Below, piece by piece: positions 8,719 through 16,185 of a DNA stretch of 64,000 nucleotides (positions are counted from its first letter, which is position 1; each line of letters starts with the position of its first letter). Source of the DNA: Pseudomonadales bacterium (GTDB taxonomy: Bacteria; Pseudomonadota; Gammaproteobacteria; Pseudomonadales; Azotimanducaceae); assembly GCA_017642855.1 (NCBI GenBank), contig JAEPOO010000002.1, positions 581,545 to 645,544 of the forward strand, given 5' to 3'. The notes below the pieces were generated by a model. It was not told where the DNA came from. It saw only the letters and a program-made list of their open reading frames with translations, and searched no databases. A program made the translations under genes and the position numbers.

Positions 8719-9321
8719 ATGGCACAAACTCACGATCATGAAATGGTATCGATCTACCCGTTTACGGATGAGGAAATCGATAAACTCATGAACAACTCGG
8801 TGGAGTGCGTCCTGATGTGGGGCACGAAGGATGGCTGGCCGGTGGGTGTGACCCATGCGTTTGTCTGGCATGAAGGCAAAATCTGGATCACCTTCTCTGA
8901 GCATCGTCACAGAACGGCAGCCATCCGCCGCGATAATCGAGTGTCAGTCAATGTTAGTGCTATGGGATATCCCGCAGGCGCGCCTGCTGATCTGCCGGGC
9001 GGCGCCATTACGTTCAAGGGAACCGGAGAGTTCTATCAGGATGAAGACACCAAGAAATGGTTCTACGAGGCCCTGTCCAAGAAGCTGAACCCGGAAAGCA
9101 AAGAAGGCGAAGAGTTTTTCTATAACCTTCTGGATTCGCCGCTTCGAATTATCCTGGCTGTCACGCCGGTGAAGAAGATCATGTACAACGGCACTCTCGC
9201 CGGAAAACATATGGCGGGTGTTGCTGATGAAGGTGAACTGGGTGAACCGATGGCGGTCGATAAGGATCGCATGAACAAGCTGAGGGCTGAAAAAGGCCTG
9301 CCGCCCCGGGATAAGGTGTAA
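8719..9321 (+). CDS. Pyridoxamine 5'-phosphate oxidase-family flavoprotein
   Basis: About 200 residues with the split-barrel fold of the PPOX/FMN-binding family. The core strands are VLMWGTKDGWPVGVTHAFV and KIWITFSEHRHRTAAIRRD, the latter matching the phosphate-binding RxxxxR stretch of such proteins. It probably binds FMN, F420-like or haem cofactors; the substrate is unknown. I chose the ATG at 8719 because GGAGG sits eight bases upstream, although an ATG at 8698 is also in frame. The gene is divergent from the radical SAM gene and shares the upstream region holding the LexA site. Confidence 0.78.
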   Translation: MAQTHDHEMVSIYPFTDEEIDKLMNNSVECVLMWGTKDGWPVGVTHAFVWHEGKIWITFSEHRHRTAAIRRDNRVSVNVSAMGYPAGAPADLPGGAITFKGTGEFYQDEDTKKWFYEALSKKLNPESKEGEEFFYNLLDSPLRIILAVTPVKKIMYNGTLAGKHMAGVADEGELGEPMAVDKDRMNKLRAEKGLPPRDKV

Positions 9322-9334
9322 ACCCTAGTAGCGA

Positions 9335-9387
9335 ACGGCGCGCCTATCTCGAGCTGCGCGCCTCGTGGGCGCAGCCGTCACGTTTTA
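9335..9387 (+). terminator. Possible weak terminator hairpin
   Basis: Inverted repeat ACGGCGCGCC / GGGCGCAGCCGT (arms 9335-9344 and 9367-9378, one bulged base, long loop), followed by CACGTTTTAC. The T run is short and the loop large, so this is tentative. Confidence 0.3.
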
Positions 9388-9410
9388 CGACGATCGCGCT
9401 TTATAGAAAG

Positions 9411-9671
9411 TTGTCATTACCGAAGAAACCTGATGTCGAACTCAGCTTGATGCACAGTAACGAAACGGCGACTCGGACAGTTCCTGAAGTCGACGATATG
9501 GCAGCAGCCTTTCCTTGGAAGTCACCCCTCTCTTATATGGTCGGTTACAATAAGGTTGATCCAGAGATGCAGGCTTATCGCCTGTCGAAAGGCTATTCGA
9601 ATGCTGGAGCGGTGACGGTGTATGAAGGTGACCACATCCTCCATCTGCAACCAATTAGGCGTGACCTCTGA
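9411..9671 (+). CDS. Small hypothetical protein coupled to sirB2
   Basis: An 86-residue frame from a TTG, or 73 residues from the ATG at 9450; neither start has a clear ribosome site. No family recognised and no signal or membrane segment. The protein-like part is the C-terminal half (AAFPWKSPLSYMVGYNKVD, then GAVTVYEGDHILHLQPI). The stop overlaps the next start as TGATG, which suggests translational coupling and is the main reason to believe the gene. Confidence 0.45.
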   Translation: MSLPKKPDVELSLMHSNETATRTVPEVDDMAAAFPWKSPLSYMVGYNKVDPEMQAYRLSKGYSNAGAVTVYEGDHILHLQPIRRDL

Positions 9672-10060
9672 TGTATGAATTTTTCTATTACCTGCATATT
9701 CTCACCGTTGTTGTATCGGGTGCACTCTTTGTCGTTCGTGGTACCTGGATGATTCAGGAAAGTCCACTACTGCAAGCCAAGCCGGTGAAGATTCTGCCGC
9801 ATGTAAACGACACGTTGCTTATCGCCGCCGCCATAGGGTTGATGGTCGTCACCAGTCAATACCCGGTTACTCACCACTGGCTTACGGTCAAAGTCGTTCT
9901 GTTGATAGTCTATATCGGGCTGGGTGTGATGGCGCTTCGCAGAGGAAAAACAAAGTCACAACGGATCATCTACTTTGTGCTTGCCTTACTGACTTTTCTC
10001 TTTATGGTTAGCGTCGCTCTGACACACGAGCCCCTGGGTGTGCTTTCTCAGTTCACCTGA
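9671..10060 (+). CDS. SirB2 family membrane protein
   Basis: A 129-residue protein with four hydrophobic helices. The opening YEFFYYLHILTVVVSGALF and the HVNDTLLIAAAIGLMV segment are characteristic of SirB2-like proteins, named from a Salmonella invasion regulator locus but widespread and of unclear function. Conserved His residues in helices 1 and 2 are present. The gene overlaps the preceding small gene by one base, and at its 3' end overlaps the convergent sigma factor gene by 13 bases. Confidence 0.85.
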   Translation: MYEFFYYLHILTVVVSGALFVVRGTWMIQESPLLQAKPVKILPHVNDTLLIAAAIGLMVVTSQYPVTHHWLTVKVVLLIVYIGLGVMALRRGKTKSQRIIYFVLALLTFLFMVSVALTHEPLGVLSQFT

Positions 10061-10929
10061 TGATTGTCGATCAGGCGCATCTTCTCGGGATTGCGCAACG
10101 TGTAGATACGATGAATCCGGTCATTTTTGATCGCTATTGAGTGACAGGAATGGAGTGTGTCGCCATCGCGCATGATGACAGCCGGTTCTGCGTTGATGAC
10201 TTCTATGGTGATGGTGATGCTGTCGGGCATTCTACTCATCAGGTGCATCATGACGGTGCAGACTCGATCCAGACCGACTAATGGGATGATCGCTGCTGTC
10301 GCCTTGCCGCCGCCGTCGTTGTACGCAACGATGTCCTCTGTCATAAGCGCCTTTAGGCCTTCCAGATCGCCGGAAGTGGCGGCTGCTTGAAACTGCTCTA
10401 ACAGCGAGCGAAGTTCCTGTTCGTTCACAGGTTGAGTGTCTTCACCGCTCATTTTTTGTTTTGCACGACGTAGGAGTTGCCGCGAGTGCGCGACCTGGAT
10501 TTCCAGGGTATCGGCGATTTCGTTGTGTGAGAAATCAAACGCTTCTTTTAGAATAAACACGGCCCGCTCAACGGGCGGCAGTTTTTGCAGCAGGCTGACA
10601 AATCCGAGTGAAATATTTTTTGCCAGATCCGCGTTGGCTTCTGTATCGGTCAGCATCTCGCTGATTTCCTCGTCGACAGCTTCTGGCAGCCAGGGCCCCC
10701 GGTAGTTGAGCTGCTCGAACCTGGAACGGCGCTGGCGGTCAATGCAAAGCCTTGAAACCGTGCTGGCCAGGTAAGCGGTCGGAGATTTCACTTTGGACGG
10801 GTGCACTCTCTGCCATCGCAACCAGGCATCCTGAATGATGTCTTCAGCATCAGAGAAGGAACCGAGCATGCGATAGGCAATGCCGTAAAGCATGGATTGG
10901 TTTTTCAGAAACTGATCTTTGTGATTCAT
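10048..10929 (-). CDS. ECF41-type RNA polymerase sigma factor with SnoaL-like C-terminal domain
   Basis: A 293-residue ECF sigma factor. Region 2 is at about 10-75 (YRMLGSFSDAEDIIQDAW, a very conserved ECF41 start). Region 4 is at about 120-165 (LPPVERAVFILKEAFDFSH). A C-terminal SnoaL-like domain of about 120 residues replaces a separate anti-sigma factor. The two ECF41 signatures are visible: DGGGK near residue 200 and NPEKMR (the NPDKL motif) near the end. In ECF41 this domain tunes activity in cis. ECF41 genes usually lie beside a carboxymuconolactone decarboxylase or oxidoreductase gene. Here the partner is a membrane protein whose stop overlaps the sigma start by 4 bases. Confidence 0.9.
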   Translation of the reverse strand: MNHKDQFLKNQSMLYGIAYRMLGSFSDAEDIIQDAWLRWQRVHPSKVKSPTAYLASTVSRLCIDRQRRSRFEQLNYRGPWLPEAVDEEISEMLTDTEANADLAKNISLGFVSLLQKLPPVERAVFILKEAFDFSHNEIADTLEIQVAHSRQLLRRAKQKMSGEDTQPVNEQELRSLLEQFQAAATSGDLEGLKALMTEDIVAYNDGGGKATAAIIPLVGLDRVCTVMMHLMSRMPDSITITIEVINAEPAVIMRDGDTLHSCHSIAIKNDRIHRIYTLRNPEKMRLIDNHQVN

Positions 10930-11633
10930 AGTCGAATAGGCTTCGCAGGGTCAGCACCCCAGATGTCACCGAGCAATCTTGCGAAATCATTATCCGCGGG
11001 ATTCTGAACTTCTACAAAAAGTCCGCCAAATGAAAGCAATGACACTGCGATCCAGAGACCAGCGAGAACCGTCGCATTGATCTGTGCCTTTTGACTGATG
11101 ACGTAACCGGATCTCGCTGCCAGAGCCCTAAGACCGTTGGTGGCATGATAGAAACCTGCCATTGCCAGCAAGAAGTAGTAGGGATAAAAATAGTAGGGCA
11201 GGTACCAGAGCGAAAATGCGACACCATCAAACTCTGGAAAGACACCCATAATAAACGACGGGCCACGTACTGCTGCGATATGTCCGAAAATAAAGGTCAA
11301 CAGAAAACAGCCAGCCCAACTGTGGAGTCTGCTTAAAAGAGGACGTTGTCTGGTGGATTGCTTGCGTCTAAGGATGAACAGCCAGACACCTGCTGCGGCG
11401 TGTACCAGGATGGGTCCGATCACAATGAACAGTTCAATGATTGGATTCTGATAGAACTGTCTAAGGAGCCGCTGATAGTTGTTGAAGGTTTCGACGCCGA
11501 GAGGAGCGAGTGCGATGTTGGACAGATGCAGCAATACAAATACAGAGAAGAAGGCACCCGCGATGGCTTGCGTTTTCCGCAGACGATCCTCGATGTCTGT
11601 GACGTTTGGTTCGGCCAGTGTTGCGTCCGTCAT
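10926..11633 (-). CDS. Membrane protein of succinate dehydrogenase cytochrome b fold
   Basis: About 235 residues with five hydrophobic helices. Histidines are spaced as in di-haem or mono-haem SdhC/FrdC-type proteins: LLHLSN, LVHAAAGVW, LHSWAGCF, FGHIAAV and YHATNGLRAL. The last resembles the haem-ligand helix of succinate dehydrogenase cytochrome b. No dehydrogenase subunits are nearby, so it probably works alone as a haem or quinone membrane protein. The start at 11633 is supported by AGGAA seven bases upstream. It is the first gene of a pair with the ECF41 sigma factor (4-base overlap) and may be its sensor or its target; both are inference. Confidence 0.65.
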   Translation of the reverse strand: MTDATLAEPNVTDIEDRLRKTQAIAGAFFSVFVLLHLSNIALAPLGVETFNNYQRLLRQFYQNPIIELFIVIGPILVHAAAGVWLFILRRKQSTRQRPLLSRLHSWAGCFLLTFIFGHIAAVRGPSFIMGVFPEFDGVAFSLWYLPYYFYPYYFLLAMAGFYHATNGLRALAARSGYVISQKAQINATVLAGLWIAVSLLSFGGLFVEVQNPADNDFARLLGDIWGADPAKPIRL

Positions 11634-11763
11634 GATGGGTTCCTGATGCGTTAACATAGCCATAAGACGAATCAGGCATCAAAAACGTGACAGCGTTGGA
11701 GCATCGAGTGGGGCGTCTTTCGATCCGAAGGGTAGCTGACACGAAGTGCTCTCCCCCAAAGAT

Positions 11764-12147
11764 TTAGTCGTCAACTTCGTGAAGCCAGGCGATTGCTTCG
11801 GACTCGTCTCTAAACGGGACCATTTTGTAGGCGGCCTCGTTAATTTGAGAATAGCTTGTACTCATTCTCGAGAGGCCATAAAGGAGTTCGCTGGGAGCTA
11901 GAAGTGCCACCCGACCACGGTCGCGGTGTTCGCCTCGAGCAGTTGCATATCTTGAGAAGTCTTGGAGTTGTGTCGCTGCGTCTTCTGCGTTATTTGAAGC
12001 GGTCGCATTCATCATATCCCAGAGAACCAACCTAGGGACTTCAGCGCGATAGATTTCATCCACTCCAGCGTACATGTCCTCCAGGGTCATTTCGCCTTCG
12101 ATGATGATGCGTAGAAAGTTCGCTTGTCGTTCGAATCTGACAGTCAA
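11764..12147 (-). CDS. SpoIIAA/STAS-like protein
   Basis: About 127 residues from a TTG at 12147, with GGAG nine bases before. An upstream in-frame ATG at 12294 would add 49 residues that do not look like protein. The strand-helix pattern (FLRIIIEGEMTLEDMYAGV, then RLVLWDMMNATAS, then GRVALLAP) fits the SpoIIAA-like STAS fold found in many small proteobacterial proteins of unknown role. It ends in a helix containing ESEAIAWLHEVDD, the usual closing helix. Its partner and ligand are unknown. It stands alone. Confidence 0.6.
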   Translation of the reverse strand: MTVRFERQANFLRIIIEGEMTLEDMYAGVDEIYRAEVPRLVLWDMMNATASNNAEDAATQLQDFSRYATARGEHRDRGRVALLAPSELLYGLSRMSTSYSQINEAAYKMVPFRDESEAIAWLHEVDD

Positions 12148-12339
12148 GCCAACGCACTCCGAAAAAAGTCCAGATTGATGTATGACGAAGCCTCTCAATA
12201 GTGGAGGGCATACTACCATCAGTGCTAAGTACGCTATCAAAGGTGTGGGATAATTTCGAGCGATCTCACTCGGTATCTGAGGGGGCAGGATCAAGTGCCA
12301 TGTCCGCTATTGGCCGAAAGCTGACCTGAATCAGCCGAC

Positions 12340-13353
12340 CTATTGATACCCGCCTTCAACAGGGCGTCTCGGCAGAGACCACCAGGCTGCTTCACAGGCG
12401 GCCTCGAGTTCTTCATCGAATGAAACCTCGAATGCAGCAAGGTTTGCATCCAGCTGTTCTGGGTTCGATGCACCAATGATGGCGGAAGTGATTGCCTGTT
12501 GCTTTAGAACCCAGGCAACGGCAACGGACACCAAGTTGAGACCTTTGCCTTCGATAACGGACTTGAGCTGTTCGACCGCTTGAAATTGTGCATCCTGCCA
12601 ATAGCGCGCCTGATAGCGATCCGCCGCAGTGCCAAGCGTAAATCGGGTACCGTCTTCGGGCTCCTGTCCCGGTTTGTATTTCCCCGAGAGGAAGCCACCC
12701 GCTAACGGGTTGTATGAAATCACGCCAATACCCTGATCAGCGCATAGCGGCAGAAGATCGACTTCGATATCGCGGTACAGGATGTTGTATCTGGGCTGCA
12801 CGGAGACATAGCCAGTTGCGCCCAGATGATCGGCGATTCGAAGGGCTTCGCCCAGTTGCCAGGCACGAAAGTTAGAACAGCCGACATATCGAACCTTCCC
12901 GGAAGTCACCAGGTCTTCAAACGCGCGCAGGGTCTCTTCTTGTGGCGTGTGCGGATCAAATCCGTGGGACTGATAGAGGTCGATGTAGTCCGTCCCTAGA
13001 CGCTGCAGGCTTTTCTCGACTGACTCCATAATGTGTTGACGTGACAAACCCCAGTTGTTGAGGCCGCGTCGATTCGGCGCGAAACATTTCGTGGCGAGAA
13101 TAATGTCCTGTCGGTTGCCCTTGTCTTTCATCCAGCGACCGATAATGACTTCGGTGTCTCCCATGGTGTCAATGGTGCCGCCAAGGGGATACGCATCGGA
13201 GGTGTCGAGGAACACGAGTTTGTTGTCGTAGGCTTTATCTAAGATGACTCTTGAGTCAGCCTCGTTCACCTGCAAACCAAACGTCATGGTGCCCAGGCAC
13301 AGGGCTGGCACTTCCAGCCCGAACTTTCCCATCCTACGTTTGTGCATACTCAT
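12340..13353 (-). CDS. Aldo/keto reductase
   Basis: A 337-residue NADP-linked aldo/keto reductase barrel. The catalytic tetrad is visible as D50, Y55 (LDTSDAY), K89 (LATKCF) and H130 (LYQSHGF). The C-terminal cofactor region SAIIGASNPEQLDANL is also typical. It is of the YajO/IolS-like group. It is the last gene of a three-gene operon with an amidase and an amidohydrolase and overlaps the amidase stop by 4 bases. It may reduce an aldehyde or ketone released by those hydrolases; that is inference. Confidence 0.9.
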   Translation of the reverse strand: MSMHKRRMGKFGLEVPALCLGTMTFGLQVNEADSRVILDKAYDNKLVFLDTSDAYPLGGTIDTMGDTEVIIGRWMKDKGNRQDIILATKCFAPNRRGLNNWGLSRQHIMESVEKSLQRLGTDYIDLYQSHGFDPHTPQEETLRAFEDLVTSGKVRYVGCSNFRAWQLGEALRIADHLGATGYVSVQPRYNILYRDIEVDLLPLCADQGIGVISYNPLAGGFLSGKYKPGQEPEDGTRFTLGTAADRYQARYWQDAQFQAVEQLKSVIEGKGLNLVSVAVAWVLKQQAITSAIIGASNPEQLDANLAAFEVSFDEELEAACEAAWWSLPRRPVEGGYQ

Positions 13354-14810
13354 TGAGCATCCTCATAGGCGGCTGCGATCGCCGCGACATCAGGGTCTGA
13401 AAGTCTCGCGCCGACAAATGACAGCCCAATCGGCATGCCTTTGATGTCACCCATGGGTACGGTGATATGCGGATGACCACCAATAGCTGGCAGGCTCGAC
13501 ATCGAGGGTCCATGGAAGGCATCGCCGTTGATCTCGTCGATCATCCAGCCTGGCCCGGCGGTAATACCGACAATCACATCGAGCTGATTGTCCTGAAGCA
13601 GCTTATCCAAGCCATCTTCTCTCGCAGCCTGTTTTATCTTCGTCAGGGTTTCCTGGTACTGCGCTTCAGTCATCTCGAGCGCCAGTGCCTTGTCGAAGAT
13701 GCTCTGGTCAAACAGTGACAGTTCAACGGGCGAGGCTTTGTTGAACTCGATGATCTTCGCCAGGGTCAACTGATTGGCGTCGTTGGGCAGTGCTGCCAGA
13801 TATTCATCCAGCTGGTGCTTAAATTCATAGAGAAGTATCTGGTATTCATCACCGCCGAGTTCCGCATAGGATTCGGCGCGAATACCGTCGATCACTTCTG
13901 CGCCGAGAGACCTCAAAATCTCCAGGCTCTTTGCGAGCAGGTCGTCGCGACGTGTGTCGTATCCCTGTGTGTTGGCGAGGACGCCGATGCGAATACCCGT
14001 TAATTTTTCCGGAACCTCCAGGTTGACCAGTGCGTCGCGAAGTTCATGAGCAGGATCGAGCATTGCACCCAATGTGATGGATGCATCTCTGACTGAGATA
14101 GCAATCGGTCCGGCGGTGTCCTGGGAGGCTGCCAGTGGAACCACACCGTCGCCGGAAACGATGCCATGTGTTGGTTTAAATCCCACGACGCCATTAATAG
14201 ACGCCGGGCAGACGATAGAGCCGTCTGTTTCGCTACCAATCGCAACGGGTACGTAACCGAGCGCAACCGCAGCTGCCGAACCTGAGCTTGAACCGCAGGG
14301 CGAGCGCGCTGGATCATGGGCGTTTCTTGCTTGACCGCCGACGCCGCTCCAGCCGGAGATGGATTGTTCGGACCGGAAATTTGCCCATTCACTGAGATTG
14401 GCTTTGCCGAGAATGACGGCACCGGCTTCTCGAAGATGTGTGATGAGTGTCGCGTCTTTGCCGGTTTCGTTTCCAGCGAGCGCGAGAGAACCCGCTGTGG
14501 TTGCCCAGTCTCTGACTTCCACATTGTCTTTAACCAGTATCGGTACGCCGCCCAGCGGTAAGCCGGCACGGTCGGTCGCGGCCAGTTCATCCAGTCGAGC
14601 GGTTTCGGCGTTCACACCGTCGCCGCCGGCAATGATGACGGCATTGAAGTCATCATCTCTTTTCTCGATTTTTGTGAGCGCGGTTTTTGCAATCTCAGCC
14701 GCAGATTCACCCCTTGCGAAACTGTCTTTGATGTCCATCGCGGTCATGACGTCCCCCTTGGCGGAGATTGAAGCTGCGATAAACGCAGCGAGTATCGTTA
14801 ATCTTTTCAT
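13350..14810 (-). CDS. Amidase signature family hydrolase, probably exported
   Basis: A 486-residue amidase. The Ser-Ser-Lys triad can be placed: K94 (ILVKDNVEV), S174 (CGSSSGSAA) and S198 (SETDGSIV). The protein starts with a signal-like sequence (KRLTILAAFIAASISAKG), so it may act in the periplasm, unlike the cytosolic GatA. No GatB/GatC partners are present, so it is a stand-alone amidase. Both ends overlap neighbours by 4 bases. Its substrate is probably an amide or small peptide that enters with the help of the divergent TonB-dependent receptor. Confidence 0.9.
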   Translation of the reverse strand: MKRLTILAAFIAASISAKGDVMTAMDIKDSFARGESAAEIAKTALTKIEKRDDDFNAVIIAGGDGVNAETARLDELAATDRAGLPLGGVPILVKDNVEVRDWATTAGSLALAGNETGKDATLITHLREAGAVILGKANLSEWANFRSEQSISGWSGVGGQARNAHDPARSPCGSSSGSAAAVALGYVPVAIGSETDGSIVCPASINGVVGFKPTHGIVSGDGVVPLAASQDTAGPIAISVRDASITLGAMLDPAHELRDALVNLEVPEKLTGIRIGVLANTQGYDTRRDDLLAKSLEILRSLGAEVIDGIRAESYAELGGDEYQILLYEFKHQLDEYLAALPNDANQLTLAKIIEFNKASPVELSLFDQSIFDKALALEMTEAQYQETLTKIKQAAREDGLDKLLQDNQLDVIVGITAGPGWMIDEINGDAFHGPSMSSLPAIGGHPHITVPMGDIKGMPIGLSFVGARLSDPDVAAIAAAYEDAQ

Positions 14811-16066
14811 CGTTTATAGACTCTACCTTCCTTCATAACGAAAGTGACATCCTCCAATAGAGAAATGTCTTCCAGTGGATTCCCAGCAACGGCAATTATG
14901 TCTGCCAACTTGCCTTCTTCGAGGGAGCCCATTTCATCCTGTTTCTTGAGCAGGGTTGCCGCATTAATGGTTGCCGCCTGTAGTGCCTGCGCTGGTGTCA
15001 TACCGAACTTCACCATGCGCGATAACTGTTTCGGGCTGTCTGCAAATCCAGGGTAAACGCCGGCATCGGTACCCATGACCATCTTCACACCGGCTTCAAC
15101 AGCCTTGGTAAAGTTGCTGCGCTGAATTTTACCGACGGTGCGCTCTTTGGCGATGTTCTCTTCTGGAATTCCGTCGGCGATACCTTGCCCGAGAATGTAT
15201 TCGGTCACGTAGATGTCCATGCTGAGATAAGTGCCGTTTTCCACCGCCAGTTGGATACCTTCATCATCGATGTAACTGGCGTGTTCCACTGAATCCACAC
15301 CGGCTCGAATCGCATCCTTGATCCCACTGGTGCCATGGGCATGGGCGGCAACGATGAGTCCTCTTCTATGAGCCTCGCTGACCAGCGTCTGCATCTCTTC
15401 CAGGGTGTATTGCTGAACCCCCACCTTGGTGCCTTTGGACATGACGCCGCCGGTTGCACAGAACTTGATGACATCGGAACCGAACTTGATGTTCTCGCGG
15501 ACCTTCGCCGCGACTTCCCAGGGTCCGTTTGCAACGCCGGCATTCCGGATATCCCTTTCTCTGGGCATCCAGTTGTTGTCGCAGTGACCGCCGGTGATGC
15601 CAAGAGCCGGACCCGAGGCAAAAACTCTTGGACCGATCACGTACCCGGCCCTGATGCCGTCTCGAAGCGCGATGTCTCCATAGCTGCTGGAACCCAGGCT
15701 GCGTACGGTGGTGACGCCCGCCATCAATAGTTTGCGGGCATTTTCTACGCCGGCGAGCAGCGCCAGTTGGTCTGACTCCTGCACTCGGGCTGCACCTTTG
15801 AGCAGTTTGTTACCGATCAGGTGAACATGCATATCGAATAGCCCCGGCATCAGGGTTTTCCCAGCTAAATCAATGACTTCGTCGTCAGGACCGGCATCGT
15901 TGAGATTTCCCTTTGTAGATTCGATTCTGCCGTCTTCGACCACAATAATCGCGTTACCGATGGTTTTGCCAGATTTAACTTCCACATAGGCGTCAGCTCT
16001 GATGTAGGTTTTTGCCCAGGCAATTTGGCAGATAAGGCTAGCGAGAAAGACGAACAGAATCTTCAT
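14807..16066 (-). CDS. Secreted amidohydrolase (Xaa-Pro dipeptidase-like)
   Basis: About 419 residues. A clear signal peptide (KILFVFLASLICQIAWA) precedes an amidohydrolase barrel. Metal-site motifs are H80 and H82 (FDMHVHL), AAHAHG, VEHASY and GTDAGVYPG, as in imidazolonepropionase-like and Xaa-Pro dipeptidases of the family. I chose the ATG at 16066 because GGAAG precedes it and the signal peptide then begins correctly; an ATG at 16087 is also in frame. It is the first gene of the operon with an amidase and an aldo/keto reductase, divergent from the TonB-dependent receptor gene. Confidence 0.88.
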   Translation of the reverse strand: MKILFVFLASLICQIAWAKTYIRADAYVEVKSGKTIGNAIIVVEDGRIESTKGNLNDAGPDDEVIDLAGKTLMPGLFDMHVHLIGNKLLKGAARVQESDQLALLAGVENARKLLMAGVTTVRSLGSSSYGDIALRDGIRAGYVIGPRVFASGPALGITGGHCDNNWMPRERDIRNAGVANGPWEVAAKVRENIKFGSDVIKFCATGGVMSKGTKVGVQQYTLEEMQTLVSEAHRRGLIVAAHAHGTSGIKDAIRAGVDSVEHASYIDDEGIQLAVENGTYLSMDIYVTEYILGQGIADGIPEENIAKERTVGKIQRSNFTKAVEAGVKMVMGTDAGVYPGFADSPKQLSRMVKFGMTPAQALQAATINAATLLKKQDEMGSLEEGKLADIIAVAGNPLEDISLLEDVTFVMKEGRVYKR

Positions 16067-16185
16067 GGAGACTTCCAGATAAAACACTGAATTATAGCGC
16101 GATCTTCCTATTTCCCCGGTTTGGGAGTAAATTGTCGCTGCTGTTGTTCACTGCAACATAATTTTTAAAGGTTGGGGAACCTACT

